Origin: Lachnospiraceae bacterium
Lineage (GTDB): Bacteria > Bacillota > Clostridia > Lachnospirales > Lachnospiraceae
DNA: 64,000 bases
Assembly (NCBI GenBank): GCA_015057455.1
Contig: SVEH01000016.1
Coordinates: 1 to 64,000 of the forward strand
Direction: 5' to 3'
Numbering within the stretch: position 1 is the stretch's first letter; each line of letters starts with the position of its first letter. The position numbers and the translations under genes are program-made. Of this stretch, positions 17,235 to 28,065 are shown one piece after another. A model generated the notes under the pieces. The model worked only from the letters and a program-made list of their open reading frames with translations, was not told where the DNA came from and ran no database searches.

Positions 17235-19108
17235 TATTCATTACCTCCTCTTTTTTGCGTACATATTCCTGTTTTAAATGTATTAGCTCCACAAACAGAA
17301 CACTTCATCTTACAGTTAGGTGTTACTTTTTCATTCTGTGCATTCATATATTCATTCCACAAAAATTCTTTAGTCACGCCAATATCTATATAATCCCAAG
17401 GAAGTATTTCTTCTTTTGAACGCTCTCTAACAGTATAAAAATCCATATCTAGATTGTTATCTGCAAATGCTTTTTGCCATTTATCGTAATCAAAAAACTC
17501 TGACCATGCATCATATAAGCAACCATCCTTATAAGCATCTAAAATAACCTTACCTAATCTTCTATCACCTCTAGCAAATACACCTTCTAACATAGTTGTT
17601 TCAGCTTCATGCCAGTTATATTTTATACTTTTTTGATTAAGCTGTTCTCTCATCTTACCATTTAAGAATCTTTGTTTATCTAGAAAATCTTCTCTAGATG
17701 CCATCTTAACCCATTGAAATGGTGTAAATGGTTTTGGTACAAAAAATGATGTACTAGACACAATACTAACCTTGCCATTTCTTTTATCCTTAGGAATTGT
17801 ATAATATTCTCTTGCTATTTTATCTGATAATACAGCAATTCCTTCTATATCTTCTTCTGTTTCAGTTGGTAAACCAAGCATAAAGTAAAGTTTTACCTTA
17901 TTCCAACCACTTCTAAATGCATCCATTGCACCGCTTAAAATTACTTCTTCTGTTAAACCTTTATTTATTACATCACGCAATCTTTGTGTTCCTGCTTCTG
18001 GTGCAAATGTAAGACTTGATTTCCTTACATCTTGTACTTTACTCATTACATCTAATGAAAATGCATCAATTCTCAATGATGGTAAAGATATATTAATTCC
18101 CTTAGCCTTACATTCATCTATTAAATAGTAAACTAAATCTTGTAATTGGCTATAGTCACTTGAACTTAAAGAACTTAATGAGATTTCCTCATGTCCCGTT
18201 GCTTCTAACATCTGAACTGCAACTTTTTTTAGAAATTCCACATTTCTTTCTCTAACGGGTCTATACAGCATACCTGCTTGGCAAAATCTACACCCACGTA
18301 TACAACCACGTTGAATCTCAAGAACAACTCTGTCTTGAGTAACCTTTATATATGGAACAATAGGTTTAGTTGGATATGTTGTTTCTGACATATCATACAC
18401 TAATTGTTTCTTTATCTTAGATTTTGCATGTTCATTATTAGTTTCAAATGATTTAATTGTACCATCTTCATTATAAGCAACATCATAAAATGCTGGTATA
18501 TATAATCCTTCTATATCTGCTGCTAGTTCTAAAAATTCTTTTCTAGAATAACCTTTATTTTTGCATTCTTTATATAAATCCAATAACTCATCATATGCAG
18601 TTTCTCCTTCTCCAATATAAAAAATATCAAAAAAGTCTGCCAATGGCTCTGGATTATAGGTACAAGGACCTCCACCAATAACAATAGGATCCTCATTAGT
18701 TCTATCTTTTGCCATAAGAGGAATATGTGCCAAATCTAAAATTTGTAGTACATTAGTATAACACATCTCATACTGAAGAGTAATACCTAAGAAATCAAAA
18801 TCTTTAATAGCTGATTGAGTTTCTAGTGAAAATAAAGGAATATTCTTCTCTCTCATTACTTTATCTAAATCTACCCAAGGAGAATACACACGTTCACAGT
18901 ATGTATCTTTTCTTTTATTAAACATATCATATAAAATTTGAATTCCCAAATGTGACATACCTATCTCGTATACATCTGGAAAACACATACAAAAGCGTAT
19001 ATCTACTTCATCTAAGTTCTTCTTAACCATATTTATCTCATTACCTATATATCTTGCTGGCTTATCTACCGTAAGCAAAATATCATCTGTTAAAGCTAAC
19101 TTTGTCAT
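17234..19108 (-). CDS. Radical SAM protein with B12-binding-like N-terminus (TIGR03960 type)
   Basis: A 624-residue protein. The N-terminal part (about 30-200) looks like a cobalamin-binding-type fold, with PDVYEIGMSHLGIQILYD. The radical SAM cluster motif is CIRGCRFCQAG (about 270), with the normal CxxxCxxC spacing, followed by LSSLSSSDY. The C-terminus has a zinc-finger-like CKMKCSVCG with one further Cys. It should form a 5'-deoxyadenosyl radical, but the substrate is unknown. It is the first gene of the set with the DUF2344 protein and rng. Confidence 0.92.
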   Translation of the reverse strand: MTKLALTDDILLTVDKPARYIGNEINMVKKNLDEVDIRFCMCFPDVYEIGMSHLGIQILYDMFNKRKDTYCERVYSPWVDLDKVMREKNIPLFSLETQSAIKDFDFLGITLQYEMCYTNVLQILDLAHIPLMAKDRTNEDPIVIGGGPCTYNPEPLADFFDIFYIGEGETAYDELLDLYKECKNKGYSRKEFLELAADIEGLYIPAFYDVAYNEDGTIKSFETNNEHAKSKIKKQLVYDMSETTYPTKPIVPYIKVTQDRVVLEIQRGCIRGCRFCQAGMLYRPVRERNVEFLKKVAVQMLEATGHEEISLSSLSSSDYSQLQDLVYYLIDECKAKGINISLPSLRIDAFSLDVMSKVQDVRKSSLTFAPEAGTQRLRDVINKGLTEEVILSGAMDAFRSGWNKVKLYFMLGLPTETEEDIEGIAVLSDKIAREYYTIPKDKRNGKVSIVSSTSFFVPKPFTPFQWVKMASREDFLDKQRFLNGKMREQLNQKSIKYNWHEAETTMLEGVFARGDRRLGKVILDAYKDGCLYDAWSEFFDYDKWQKAFADNNLDMDFYTVRERSKEEILPWDYIDIGVTKEFLWNEYMNAQNEKVTPNCKMKCSVCGANTFKTGICTQKRGGNE

Positions 19109-19331
19109 AATTTATCCCTTTCTATTCATCCATTGCTTATAACATACTAATATAATATATTAATATTACATACTATATATAGCAACAAACTAACTTCTAA
19201 ATATAACTACACACCATTCAAGTTTATAATATGATAAAAATAAAATCAAGTATGAATTTATCTTGAAACTTATTACAATATATGGTAAATTATTTGTTGT
19301 AAAATGTAGCATAATAAAGGAGTTTGTATAA

Positions 19332-20024
19332 ATGAGTAAGAAAAACAAGAAATCAAATACTTCAAATAAAAAGAATAATCAGATTACAAATAATAAAGAA
19401 AATAATTCTACAATTAATAAAGATAACAATAACTTAAATAAAGAACCTACTTCATCTATTGATAAAGAGACTAATACCACAAAGGAAAGCGAAACTATTG
19501 ATAGTACAACTTCTACTGAGGTAAAAGATATAGATACCCACAAACCTACAATTAATGATTTTATGGGTAATGGTAATGATGTATTCACCACATATAAGAG
19601 CAAATACGAGAATACTATGTCATCAGCCATTATACTTTTATTCTTTGGTATATTAGGTATTTTATCTACAGTTGGAATGTTAACCGGTTTTATTAATTTG
19701 AATTTATCAGCTTTTCAACATATATTTTTAACAACACTTTATTTAATCTTTTTTGCATATGGTATTGTTTCATTTCTAAAAGCATTAGATTATAAAGAGA
19801 TGATTTCAACAGAAAACACTATGGAAGATACAATTGATAGATATCTTGAGAATCATATAACTAAAGAATATTTAGATTCCATACACGACAACTCAATGTC
19901 TGAAGAAGAGAATTATGTATTGTATATAGAGAAAATACAAGCTATGTTCCTTAACGAGAATCCTGACTTTGATAAAGAATTAGTAGAATATCATATTGAT
20001 AATTTCTTAAATGAGAACTTTTAA
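19332..20024 (+). CDS. Two-TM protein with low-complexity N-terminus
   Basis: A 230-residue protein. Residues 1-85 are a Lys/Asn/Thr/Ser-rich tail starting KKNKKSNTSNKKNN, unlikely to be folded. Two TM helices follow (about 98-120 and 130-150), then an acidic C-terminal domain of about 80 residues. AAAGGAG stands 9 bases before the ATG. The gene is alone on the + strand between two - strand groups and is closed by a shared terminator. I recognise no family. A 1-TM-pair protein with a soluble tail could be a membrane adaptor, but nothing shows this. Confidence 0.7.
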   Translation: MSKKNKKSNTSNKKNNQITNNKENNSTINKDNNNLNKEPTSSIDKETNTTKESETIDSTTSTEVKDIDTHKPTINDFMGNGNDVFTTYKSKYENTMSSAIILLFFGILGILSTVGMLTGFINLNLSAFQHIFLTTLYLIFFAYGIVSFLKALDYKEMISTENTMEDTIDRYLENHITKEYLDSIHDNSMSEEENYVLYIEKIQAMFLNENPDFDKELVEYHIDNFLNENF

Positions 20025-20112
20025 TATAAAAATTTTTCATATATATATTTAACTATTAATTATAAAGGTTATAAGGTTTCCTTTAATTAAAGGAAGTATA
20101 ATTTCACAAAAC

Positions 20113-20160
20113 AAAAAGCTATAATATATGAACACTTTAATTCATAATTTATAGCTTTTT
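20113..20160. terminator. Bidirectional terminator between converging genes
   Basis: AAAAAGCTATAA (20113-20124) pairs with TTATAGCTTTTT around 20149-20160, with inner pairing of ATATGAA to TTCATA. T-runs flank both sides. It serves the + gene ending at 20024 and the - gene ending at 20216. Confidence 0.75.
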
Positions 20161-20215
20161 TGTTTGTAAAAAGTTGTTTATATTATTAATATTATTATCT
20201 CAAATCATTTTGACA

Positions 20216-21016
20216 TTATTCCATGCTAACAGCATCTTCTATAATTTCAAAATCATCCTCTAAATCCTTATGTGCTTTAATTGTAAATGCTACAGCTACT
20301 AATAAACCTATACAAAGAACTACTAAACCTATTACAAATTTTAAAGAACCAAATGACTCAAAAGAATCTTTTGCAACTAATGCATTAGTTGATGAATTTT
20401 CATTTGACAAACTATCAGATGAATTAATATCTGCTGTTACTGACATAGGTACTATACCATCTTCTATATCTGTAGTATTAACTTCATTTTCAATCTCTTC
20501 GTTATTAATTGTAACTTCTGTATTCTCACTTGTTACTTCTTGTTTTTTTACAGTTGTTGCCTTTGTTGTATCAGAATTATTACTAGTTTTTGTAGATGTA
20601 TTACTTACAGGTTTAGTATCTACTGTTTTATATGTATCAGCATTACTTATTGAAGTCATTTCATAAGTTGTAGTACCATTATATGTTGGATTGTATTGAC
20701 TAGTTGTATTACTTGTACTATTAGATGTATTCTCTCCCGTAGTACCAATTGTTTGTGAATAATATGAGTTATCTACAGGAGTTGAAGTTGTTGTATTAGA
20801 TGTTGTTGTACTTCCTCCTAATAATGCTTGTTCCATTTCTTTTAAATCTTTATCTAAATCTTTAACGATTTTATCTAGAGCTCCTTGAAGTTTTTGCTCT
20901 TTCTTTTGAATTCCTACTGCCTTGCCTTTAGGATCTGCATATGTATCTGTTGCTATACATCCAATACAAAATGCTACTACTAATGCAAATGTTAATACAT
21001 AACCACCTTTTCTCAT
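20216..21016 (-). CDS. Surface protein with Ser/Thr/Asn-rich stalk and C-terminal TM helix
   Basis: A 266-residue protein. It has a signal peptide (1-27), then a short charged coiled-coil-like part (about 30-70). A Thr/Ser/Asn-rich low-complexity stalk covers about 70-215. A single TM helix (about 228-250) and a cytoplasmic acidic tail complete it. The TTST and NTSN runs could carry O-glycans or simply act as a spacer. No enzymatic domain is visible and no family is recognised. It is probably transcribed alone. Confidence 0.7.
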   Translation of the reverse strand: MRKGGYVLTFALVVAFCIGCIATDTYADPKGKAVGIQKKEQKLQGALDKIVKDLDKDLKEMEQALLGGSTTTSNTTTSTPVDNSYYSQTIGTTGENTSNSTSNTTSQYNPTYNGTTTYEMTSISNADTYKTVDTKPVSNTSTKTSNNSDTTKATTVKKQEVTSENTEVTINNEEIENEVNTTDIEDGIVPMSVTADINSSDSLSNENSSTNALVAKDSFESFGSLKFVIGLVVLCIGLLVAVAFTIKAHKDLEDDFEIIEDAVSME

Positions 21017-21173
21017 AGCTTCCTCCGTTCTATGAAACTAATTTATACTACCTTTAAATTAGATATCAAAATTCTATTTCACTAATCACCGTAATATTAT
21101 TATAACCTTTTTATAACTATTTGTAAATACTTTCGTAATATCTTTTTAATATTTTTAATATTTATTTTTTTAT

Positions 21174-21746
21174 TTATAATATAATAAAAACCTTTTGTAC
21201 TAATAAATATTTTAGTACAGTTTCTGATGCTATACTTATGCTCCAAATTAACATCAATAACATATAATTCCCCATTAATAATGCCTTCTTATGTCCATAC
21301 TTTCCTTTACAATCTTCTAAATATAATAATTTAAATATGCAATATAAATATATATACTCATGAGGAAATGAAATAATAAAATAATTTATTATTCCTATAA
21401 ATTGCATTTCAATTACAAAAACAGTAAGTACCAAACTTATTTTTAATCCTATGTAATATATCATCCCAATTTTTATTATGTTAGAATATTTTGTTTTAAA
21501 CAGCATTATTAGCCCTATAAATTCAATAATTCTAATGGCAAATCTTTGTTTTATGAAATCATCCAAATTTATATTATATTGTTTTATTGCAAGTAGCATC
21601 TCCTTAGACATAATTCTATTAGATTCGTCAAAGCCTATAAAATTGTAAAGTAGTAGAGTTATTAAAACACCTACTACCATGCTTATTACAATATTTATAT
21701 GATACTTATTTAAATAATAATACTTAAACTTAGCATTTTCTGTCAC
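21174..21746 (-). CDS. Multi-pass membrane protein of unknown function
   Basis: A 190-residue hydrophobic protein with about five TM segments, at 17-35, 67-84, 90-112, 115-140 and 155-185. The loops are Lys/Tyr-rich. I see no catalytic motif and no family I can name. The gene stands alone, with about 150 AT-rich bases to the next gene downstream and 310 upstream. Codon use looks like that of its neighbours. Confidence 0.6.
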   Translation of the reverse strand: MTENAKFKYYYLNKYHINIVISMVVGVLITLLLYNFIGFDESNRIMSKEMLLAIKQYNINLDDFIKQRFAIRIIEFIGLIMLFKTKYSNIIKIGMIYYIGLKISLVLTVFVIEMQFIGIINYFIISFPHEYIYLYCIFKLLYLEDCKGKYGHKKALLMGNYMLLMLIWSISIASETVLKYLLVQKVFIIL

Positions 21747-21840
21747 ATTATCATCCCCAAATAATCCTATTATTAGTTTACAAATATCCTTGATATTCTA
21801 TCTAATTATTTCATTCATATACCTAATTATATTAATATTG

Positions 21841-21885
21841 TTACTTATAATATTGTCACTTATAATATTATTACTTATAATATAG
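21841..21885. repeat. Three 15-bp tandem repeats, with degenerate flanking units
   Basis: Units TTACTTATAATATTG (21841), TCACTTATAATATTA (21856) and TTACTTATAATATAG (21871) differ at a few bases. Partial copies lie on both sides (ATTAATATTG before, TTACTATATAA after). This lies in the 310-base gap 21747-22056, which otherwise holds only AT-rich sequence. Confidence 0.8.
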
Positions 21886-22056
21886 TTACTATATAAATAT
21901 TAATCCAAATATTTATGTTTATATACTTTATAATTATTTATTATATATTATTTATATGCCTGTACAAAGTATTATATGACAATTTATAACTAACCATAAT
22001 TCTAGTTTTTATATTCGTATTATTAATAGTATCTGGCCCTTTACAACTGTATCGCT

Positions 22057-22611
22057 TTAATTATTTTGTTTACTTACAATTAAATCATAAGTTAGTATTG
22101 CAGATATTGTTTTGGTGTCTTGTATTGTACCATTCAATATCATAGTCTTTATTTCATCTAATGAATATTTTTTAACATCTATAAATTCATCTTCATCTAA
22201 ATTCTGTTCCTTCATTGAACCAACTTTAGCATAATACATATAAATAATCTCATTACAGTATGCAATAGCAGTATATATATTTGTTAATGGATGAATTTCT
22301 GTTATATTATATCCTGTTTCTTCTTCAACTTCTCTCATTGCACTAACCATTGGCTCTTCACCTGGATTTATTCCACCAGCTGGAATTTCTAAAGTTTGTT
22401 TTCTTATAGCATTTCTATACTGACTTACTAATATTATATTACCTTCTTCATCAACTGGTACAACAGCAGCAGCCCCTTTATGATCAATATAATCCCATAT
22501 TACAGTATCTCCTGTAGGAGTTTTTAATGTATCCTTATAAAAATCAATAATCTTGCCCTTATACATAAGTTCTCTATCTAAAATTTCAAATTCTTTAATA
22601 TTATTATCCAT
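22057..22611 (-). CDS. NUDIX hydrolase, ADP-ribose pyrophosphatase-like
   Basis: A 184-residue NUDIX enzyme. The Nudix box reads GGINPGEEP...REVEEETGY at about 79-101, with the metal-binding REVEEETG helix intact. The preceding VPVDEEGNIILVSQYRNAIRKQTLEIPAGG is typical of ADP-ribose pyrophosphatases (NudF type), which clear ADP-ribose by hydrolysis to AMP and ribose phosphate. The final substrate is inferred. It stands downstream of rny but behind a good terminator, so it should have its own promoter. Confidence 0.9.
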   Translation of the reverse strand: MDNNIKEFEILDRELMYKGKIIDFYKDTLKTPTGDTVIWDYIDHKGAAAVVPVDEEGNIILVSQYRNAIRKQTLEIPAGGINPGEEPMVSAMREVEEETGYNITEIHPLTNIYTAIAYCNEIIYMYYAKVGSMKEQNLDEDEFIDVKKYSLDEIKTMILNGTIQDTKTISAILTYDLIVSKQNN

Positions 22612-22673
22612 ATTATATTCTCCAATCTATATTAAATTTCTCTCAAAAATAAACTTCAAATTTTCTATAAATC

Positions 22674-22699
22674 AAAAAAGCTAAGGGAAAACCCTTAGC
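22674..22699 (-). terminator. rny terminator
   Basis: GCTAAGGG-AAAA-CCCTTAGC (22680-22699) is a perfect 8-bp stem. On the - strand it is followed by six T (22674-22679), a textbook intrinsic terminator 60 bases behind rny. Confidence 0.95.
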
Positions 22700-22756
22700 C
22701 TTTATTTTCTTAATTATATATAACCTTCTTTAAAATCTATACTATAATAGCTTTAA

Positions 22757-24355
22757 CTATTTTGCGTACTCCACTACTCTGCTTTCTCTAATTACGTTAA
22801 TCTTGATTTGACCTGGATATTCTAATTCAGATTCAATCTGTTTAGATAAATCACGACCAAGTATAACCATATCATCATCTGTGATTTGGTCAGGTACAAC
22901 CATAACTCTGATTTCTCTACCTGCTTGTATTGCAAATGATTTATCAACGCCTTTAAAGCCATTAGCTATATCTTCTAATTGTTTTAGTCTGTTTGTATAA
23001 GTTTCTAAAGTCTCACGTCTAGCACCTGGTCTTGCAGCAGAGATTGTATCAGCTGCTTGAACTATACATGCTATTAGTGTTTCTGGCTCTACATCTCCAT
23101 GATGTGCTTCAACCGCATTAATTACGATTCCAGACTCTTTATATTTTCTACATAAGTCAACACCGATTTGTATATGTGAACCTTCGATTTCGTGATCAAG
23201 AGATTTACCAATGTCATGAAGTAAACCTGCTCTTTTAGCTGTTCTTATATCAGCTCCAATTTCTGCAGCCAATAAACCTGATAAATGAGCAACCTCTATT
23301 GAATGTTTTAAAGCGTTCTGACCATAACTTGTTCTGAACTTCATCTTACCTAGTAATTTAACTAGTTCTGGATGAATTCCATGAACACCCACTTCTAGTA
23401 ATGCAGACTCGCCTTCCTCTTTAATCATTTCTTCTACTTCTTTTTGTGCTTTTTCTACCATTTCTTCAATTCTTGATGGATGAATACGACCGTCCAAAAT
23501 GAGTTTTTCTAATGCTATTCTAGCAATCTCTCTTCTTATTGGATCAAATCCAGATAAGATAACAGCTTCTGGTGTATCATCTATAATTAAATCCACACCT
23601 GTCATTGTTTCTAATGTACGGATATTACGGCCTTCACGACCTATAATACGTCCTTTCATTTCATCACCAGGAAGTTGAACAACTGAAATTGTACTTTCAG
23701 CTACATGATCTGCGGCACACTTTTGAATCGCAGTGATTACTAAATCCTTAGCTTTCTTCCCTGCTTCATCTTTCGCTCTAGCTTCATACTCTTTAATCAT
23801 TACTGCTGTATCATGTTTAACATCATCTTCAACAGTTCTTAAAAGATATTCCTTAGCTTGTTCAGGAGTTAGTCCAGAAATATTCTCAAGTTCCTTAACC
23901 TTCTGATCTTTGATTTCATTAAGCTCATTCTTTAACTTATCAATCTCAGCTTCTTTGGCTTGAACTTTAGCTTCTTTCTTTTCTAAAGATTCAATCTTCT
24001 TGTCCAATGTCTCCTCTTTTGATAAAACTCTTTTCTCGTAACGTTGTATCTCTGCTCTACGTTCCTTTGCTTCCTTATCCATCTCATTCTTAGAACGAAT
24101 AGATTCTTCCTTCATTTCTAACAATGCTTCTTTCTTAGTAGTTTCTGCAGCTTTATAAGCTTCATCTATAATAGTTCTAGCTTTTTCTTCTGCATTACCA
24201 ACCTTTGCCTCATATACTTTCTTTCTATAAGTAATTGCTGCAAAACATGAAACAGGAATTGCGATAACTGCTGTTATTATAACTGCTACAACAACTGGCA
24301 TAACATTAGCTCCAGATGCTGCAAGAGCAAAAATAGAGTTATTCATCAATGGCAC
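22757..24355 (-). CDS. rny: Ribonuclease Y
   Basis: A 532-residue membrane-anchored endoribonuclease that starts mRNA decay. It has a TM helix at about 17-40, a long charged coiled coil (about 50-170), a KH domain (about 225-290, with [15 protein letters not shown]) and an HD domain with [12 protein letters not shown]. The frame opens with GTG at 24355, which has GGAGG 7 bases upstream; the ATG three codons later is 16 bases from it. The length is close to the family average of 520. Confidence 0.96.
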   Translation of the reverse strand: MPLMNNSIFALAASGANVMPVVVAVIITAVIAIPVSCFAAITYRKKVYEAKVGNAEEKARTIIDEAYKAAETTKKEALLEMKEESIRSKNEMDKEAKERRAEIQRYEKRVLSKEETLDKKIESLEKKEAKVQAKEAEIDKLKNELNEIKDQKVKELENISGLTPEQAKEYLLRTVEDDVKHDTAVMIKEYEARAKDEAGKKAKDLVITAIQKCAADHVAESTISVVQLPGDEMKGRIIGREGRNIRTLETMTGVDLIIDDTPEAVILSGFDPIRREIARIALEKLILDGRIHPSRIEEMVEKAQKEVEEMIKEEGESALLEVGVHGIHPELVKLLGKMKFRTSYGQNALKHSIEVAHLSGLLAAEIGADIRTAKRAGLLHDIGKSLDHEIEGSHIQIGVDLCRKYKESGIVINAVEAHHGDVEPETLIACIVQAADTISAARPGARRETLETYTNRLKQLEDIANGFKGVDKSFAIQAGREIRVMVVPDQITDDDMVILGRDLSKQIESELEYPGQIKINVIRESRVVEYAK

Positions 24356-24486
24356 ATTAGCACCTCCCTATTTAGTTTTCATAGTACAAACTATAACACC
24401 TAAATTTTATATGTTTTTCCATAAAAAGTCAAGCATTATATTTGTCAATTTTATATATCTTACAAATTAGCTTTTAATTTAGGCGC

Positions 24487-27400
24487 TTAATTTATCTTTT
24501 CTAGAAAGCCAAAGTTTTTAAATGAAAATAACATATTCCTTGCAAGTTTATATGTTGATTCTACATCATCTGTTATTACTGTAATGTATACGCTATCTTC
24601 TATAAACTCTATCCTTGATATTCCTTGAAACACCTTTACATTCCAATCATCTGAATGAAGATTATTAAGTAAATCTACTGTTGTGTTTTGTTGTCCTACA
24701 TATAATAAATCTCCACTATATGATACATCTATTCCTGTTGATATTGAACCTTCTGAATTTGTTATAAAATATACATTACCTTCATTAGTTGCAATAAATG
24801 TATTTATATAACCTAAATTTATACTTTCGTTATATTTTTCTCCAGAACCTCCATTTATTTTTGTTCTATATACTGTGCCATTTGACAAATATAATAATGT
24901 ATCATCCTTTAGAATATAAAATTTTGTTATTTCAACTGTTTCATCTACAAACTCATCGCTAAAATCTTCATTAAATTCCTCGTTAAATTCTTCATCAAAA
25001 GTATTATCTGTCATTTGATCAGAAAAATCATCTATACCATCATTAATTTCTTCAATTTTTGCTTGTACTATTGTTTCTTTTCTTCTTGTAGAAAAATCAT
25101 ATTTTACAATCACAAAGTTTTCTATGTAATATAATGCATTTTTATAATATATCATATTACTTATATTTATTTCTAATTCTTCTATTATCTCAGAATCATC
25201 TGTTTTACTGCTTTGATAATCGTAAATCATATAATACTTTTCTTGGGAACCAATATCTTCTTTATATGCTTCATCTACATAACAAAATAACAACTTACCT
25301 TCTTCGTACTTTATTCGTATATCTTCACTAAAGCAATATTCATAGGCCTCATTATTATATATAGCCCCTACACTAGTCCAATAACTACTATCATTGATAT
25401 TAGTATTATTAAATATTTGCTCCATATCAATATTATCTGTTAATTGTTCTACTGGCCAACCATATTCACTAAATTCATCAAATAATTCTGATACACTAAT
25501 ACTATCTGATGAAAAAGAATTACTATATAAATCTGTATATTTTATTCTATATGTTTTTTCTTCTTCATTTGCAGTCATATATACATACAAATACTCATTA
25601 TCTGTTCCATAAGATGATATTTCATATTCATTTGTCCCTACATTACTCCATGATGCAATTTCTGCTAGTTTTGTCTTAGCACTTACTCCCAATACCTCAA
25701 AATCATTTTCATAAAAATATACATAAGTATACCTTGAATTCACTTTTCCTCTAGCAATTGGAGCAAATCCTATGATATTAGCATTGGTACTTTCTGATTC
25801 TTCATATATATTGTTACCATCATATCTCTTTGTTTGACCATTTATATGATATACAATATCATCTTCATTGATTACATACATATATTCTATATCACCTTGT
25901 TCAACCACATATGTATATCTTTCCCCTGTATGTAAATCTATTGCTTTAATCTTGTTTCTAACTGTGTATACTAATGTGTTAGTATTCTCATTATTAATGA
26001 TATTTAAATTTTTAGCTTTTCTTACAGATGTTATTATTACTGTGTTCTCATTAGCTTCACCATCATATGTTATATTCTCTCCATCATAACAAATACTTCC
26101 ACCATCACCTAAATCTAACTCTGTTCCATTATTCATTATGTTAGAAACCTTATTTCCCAATTCATATCCAGCTGAAAAATGTCTATTTGTATTCATGAAA
26201 TTTAATGGGCCATACTCATCTATAAAATTATAACTTTCATCTTCGTCTATACGAACAAATGACTCTATACTTGGATTATTAAACACATCATTATAATGAA
26301 TAGCGTATTCTAATGTATCTGTTTCTTCCCCTTGTGTTATGTCAACTTCAAAAGATATTACATCTTTTTTTAATGTATAACCATTAATAGTTGGATCATT
26401 AGGTACTGCTTGTTTTAAAATACTATATATATCTTGACCATTGGCAAATATTTGCTCATTGCCTTCTTCATCTGTTGTAAAGTGAAGAATTCCTAAACTT
26501 GAAGGAAAATAGTTATCCTGAAGTTGTTCTATTTGAACAGTTTCACACTTATCAAGGTTATACATGTATATCATATTATCTTCTACATAATACAATGACG
26601 TATTATTAATCATAAATACCTTCTCTATACTTTTATTTTCAAATCCATTTACTATGCTTTTTTTACCATTGCTCATATTTAATGTTTTTAAAACACCATT
26701 TGATGTATAGTAAATTAATACACCTTCACTGGTTTTTGCTATATTTAACTCTTTTATATCCTTATCTTTAGTAAGTACAATTGAATCTCCTTCACTATTA
26801 CAATATTCCAAATTAATATCATTAACACTCAAAGAATTACCATACCCTACTTCAAGTGTAGTTCCTTCTGATACAATGTTTTCAAAAGTATTACCATATA
26901 TAGCATTAGCTATTATTATATCCTTGGCTTGTGTGAAATCTAAAGTGCCATCAAACTGATATGTATCTGCATATTCTGAGTTATAACTTATCCAAAAAGA
27001 ACTTTCTTTTAATTGTCCAAATAAATCTTGTAATGATATTCCGTAATTTAGAGTTCTAGGAATCTCAGTATCAGTACCAGGTATATCAACAGTAAAAAAT
27101 ACATTACCTTCCTTGATTTCTAAAATAGCAAAGTTTTCACAGTTGTTATTATTCATAGTTTCAATTATAGTGCGAATACTATTATTATTCACAAAAATAT
27201 CTATTCCCTTATCATCTTCTGCAAAGTATATCATTCCATTAGGTGTTGGAATAAATGCATAAGCTGAACTATACATATCCACATTCTCAATTGACTCTGT
27301 TCTTATGTCATATTTAAACACTTCATTATTAGTCATACATAAAAGTGTAGACGCATTTATTAAATACATCATATTAATATGTTTATCTTGTAGTTTTTCT

Positions 27401-27894
27401 ATCTTGCCACCGTTAAGATTCTTAACATTTACATACATAGCAATACCTTCACTTGTGTAATAAACCGTATCATCAAGCTTATCTTTCGGTTTATCTAATA
27501 AATTAATATTCTTAATATCCTTAGCCCCTTCAACTAAAGATAGTTTTTTCATCTTTGGAAAAAGCCCTAAAAATCCGCCTGAATAATAATGATATTCAAG
27601 ATTCTTTAACTCCCCATTATCACTTATTAGAAACTTTCCTTCTTCATTAATTTCTAATTTTTTTCCACCATTTAAAATATTATTAACAGGACTTCCAAAT
27701 GTATATTCGCCCATTTTATAAGGATATTCATACTTTATATCTAGTTTTTTACGCTCCTCATTAACACTTGCTTCATTGGCAAAAGAAACAATACTAAAGG
27801 AGCAAATAATACTAACTATAATAGTACTTATAATTACTACTCTAAATGATTTCCTTCTAATACAGTCTTTCTTTAAACTAATTCCCTTTAACAT
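24487..27894 (-). CDS. Very large secreted protein with four related modules
   Basis: A 1135-residue protein with an N-terminal hydrophobic segment (about 18-40, signal peptide ending near SFA). A module opening with a G-(x)3-VNNILNGGKKLEI pattern recurs near residues 66, 335, 580 and 830 (the fourth is weak). Each is followed by about 200 residues of beta-rich sequence with IYYxxxNxxYxYDL-like strands, as in beta-propeller or DUF5050-type proteins. No anchor is visible. The role is unknown; an extracytoplasmic scaffold or sensor is possible. It stands alone between rny and recX with a terminator upstream. Confidence 0.75.
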   Translation of the reverse strand: MLKGISLKKDCIRRKSFRVVIISTIIVSIICSFSIVSFANEASVNEERKKLDIKYEYPYKMGEYTFGSPVNNILNGGKKLEINEEGKFLISDNGELKNLEYHYYSGGFLGLFPKMKKLSLVEGAKDIKNINLLDKPKDKLDDTVYYTSEGIAMYVNVKNLNGGKIEKLQDKHINMMYLINASTLLCMTNNEVFKYDIRTESIENVDMYSSAYAFIPTPNGMIYFAEDDKGIDIFVNNNSIRTIIETMNNNNCENFAILEIKEGNVFFTVDIPGTDTEIPRTLNYGISLQDLFGQLKESSFWISYNSEYADTYQFDGTLDFTQAKDIIIANAIYGNTFENIVSEGTTLEVGYGNSLSVNDINLEYCNSEGDSIVLTKDKDIKELNIAKTSEGVLIYYTSNGVLKTLNMSNGKKSIVNGFENKSIEKVFMINNTSLYYVEDNMIYMYNLDKCETVQIEQLQDNYFPSSLGILHFTTDEEGNEQIFANGQDIYSILKQAVPNDPTINGYTLKKDVISFEVDITQGEETDTLEYAIHYNDVFNNPSIESFVRIDEDESYNFIDEYGPLNFMNTNRHFSAGYELGNKVSNIMNNGTELDLGDGGSICYDGENITYDGEANENTVIITSVRKAKNLNIINNENTNTLVYTVRNKIKAIDLHTGERYTYVVEQGDIEYMYVINEDDIVYHINGQTKRYDGNNIYEESESTNANIIGFAPIARGKVNSRYTYVYFYENDFEVLGVSAKTKLAEIASWSNVGTNEYEISSYGTDNEYLYVYMTANEEEKTYRIKYTDLYSNSFSSDSISVSELFDEFSEYGWPVEQLTDNIDMEQIFNNTNINDSSYWTSVGAIYNNEAYEYCFSEDIRIKYEEGKLLFCYVDEAYKEDIGSQEKYYMIYDYQSSKTDDSEIIEELEINISNMIYYKNALYYIENFVIVKYDFSTRRKETIVQAKIEEINDGIDDFSDQMTDNTFDEEFNEEFNEDFSDEFVDETVEITKFYILKDDTLLYLSNGTVYRTKINGGSGEKYNESINLGYINTFIATNEGNVYFITNSEGSISTGIDVSYSGDLLYVGQQNTTVDLLNNLHSDDWNVKVFQGISRIEFIEDSVYITVITDDVESTYKLARNMLFSFKNFGFLEKIN

Positions 27895-27954
27895 AAAAAC
27901 TCTCCCTTATTATTAATAACATCCCATAGTTATATATTATATAATCATATAATT

Positions 27955-27980
27955 AAAAGCCATTCTACTGAATGGCTTTT
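27955..27980 (-). terminator. recA-recX terminator
   Basis: AAAAGCCATT (27955-27964) and AATGGCTTTT (27971-27980) form a perfect 10-bp stem with a 6-base loop. It lies 86 bases behind the recX stop, with T-rich sequence on the - strand. Confidence 0.85.
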
Positions 27981-28065
27981 AATATACTAACACTGCATAT
28001 AAAACAAGTCAATTTAACTATTTTTATTTAATTAATGTAAATTATTTTTTTATATTATTTAATTT

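Noticed and set aside
21841..21885. Tandem repeats considered as a CRISPR array
   Set aside because: Units are only 15 bases and adjoin each other without spacers; no cas genes are present.
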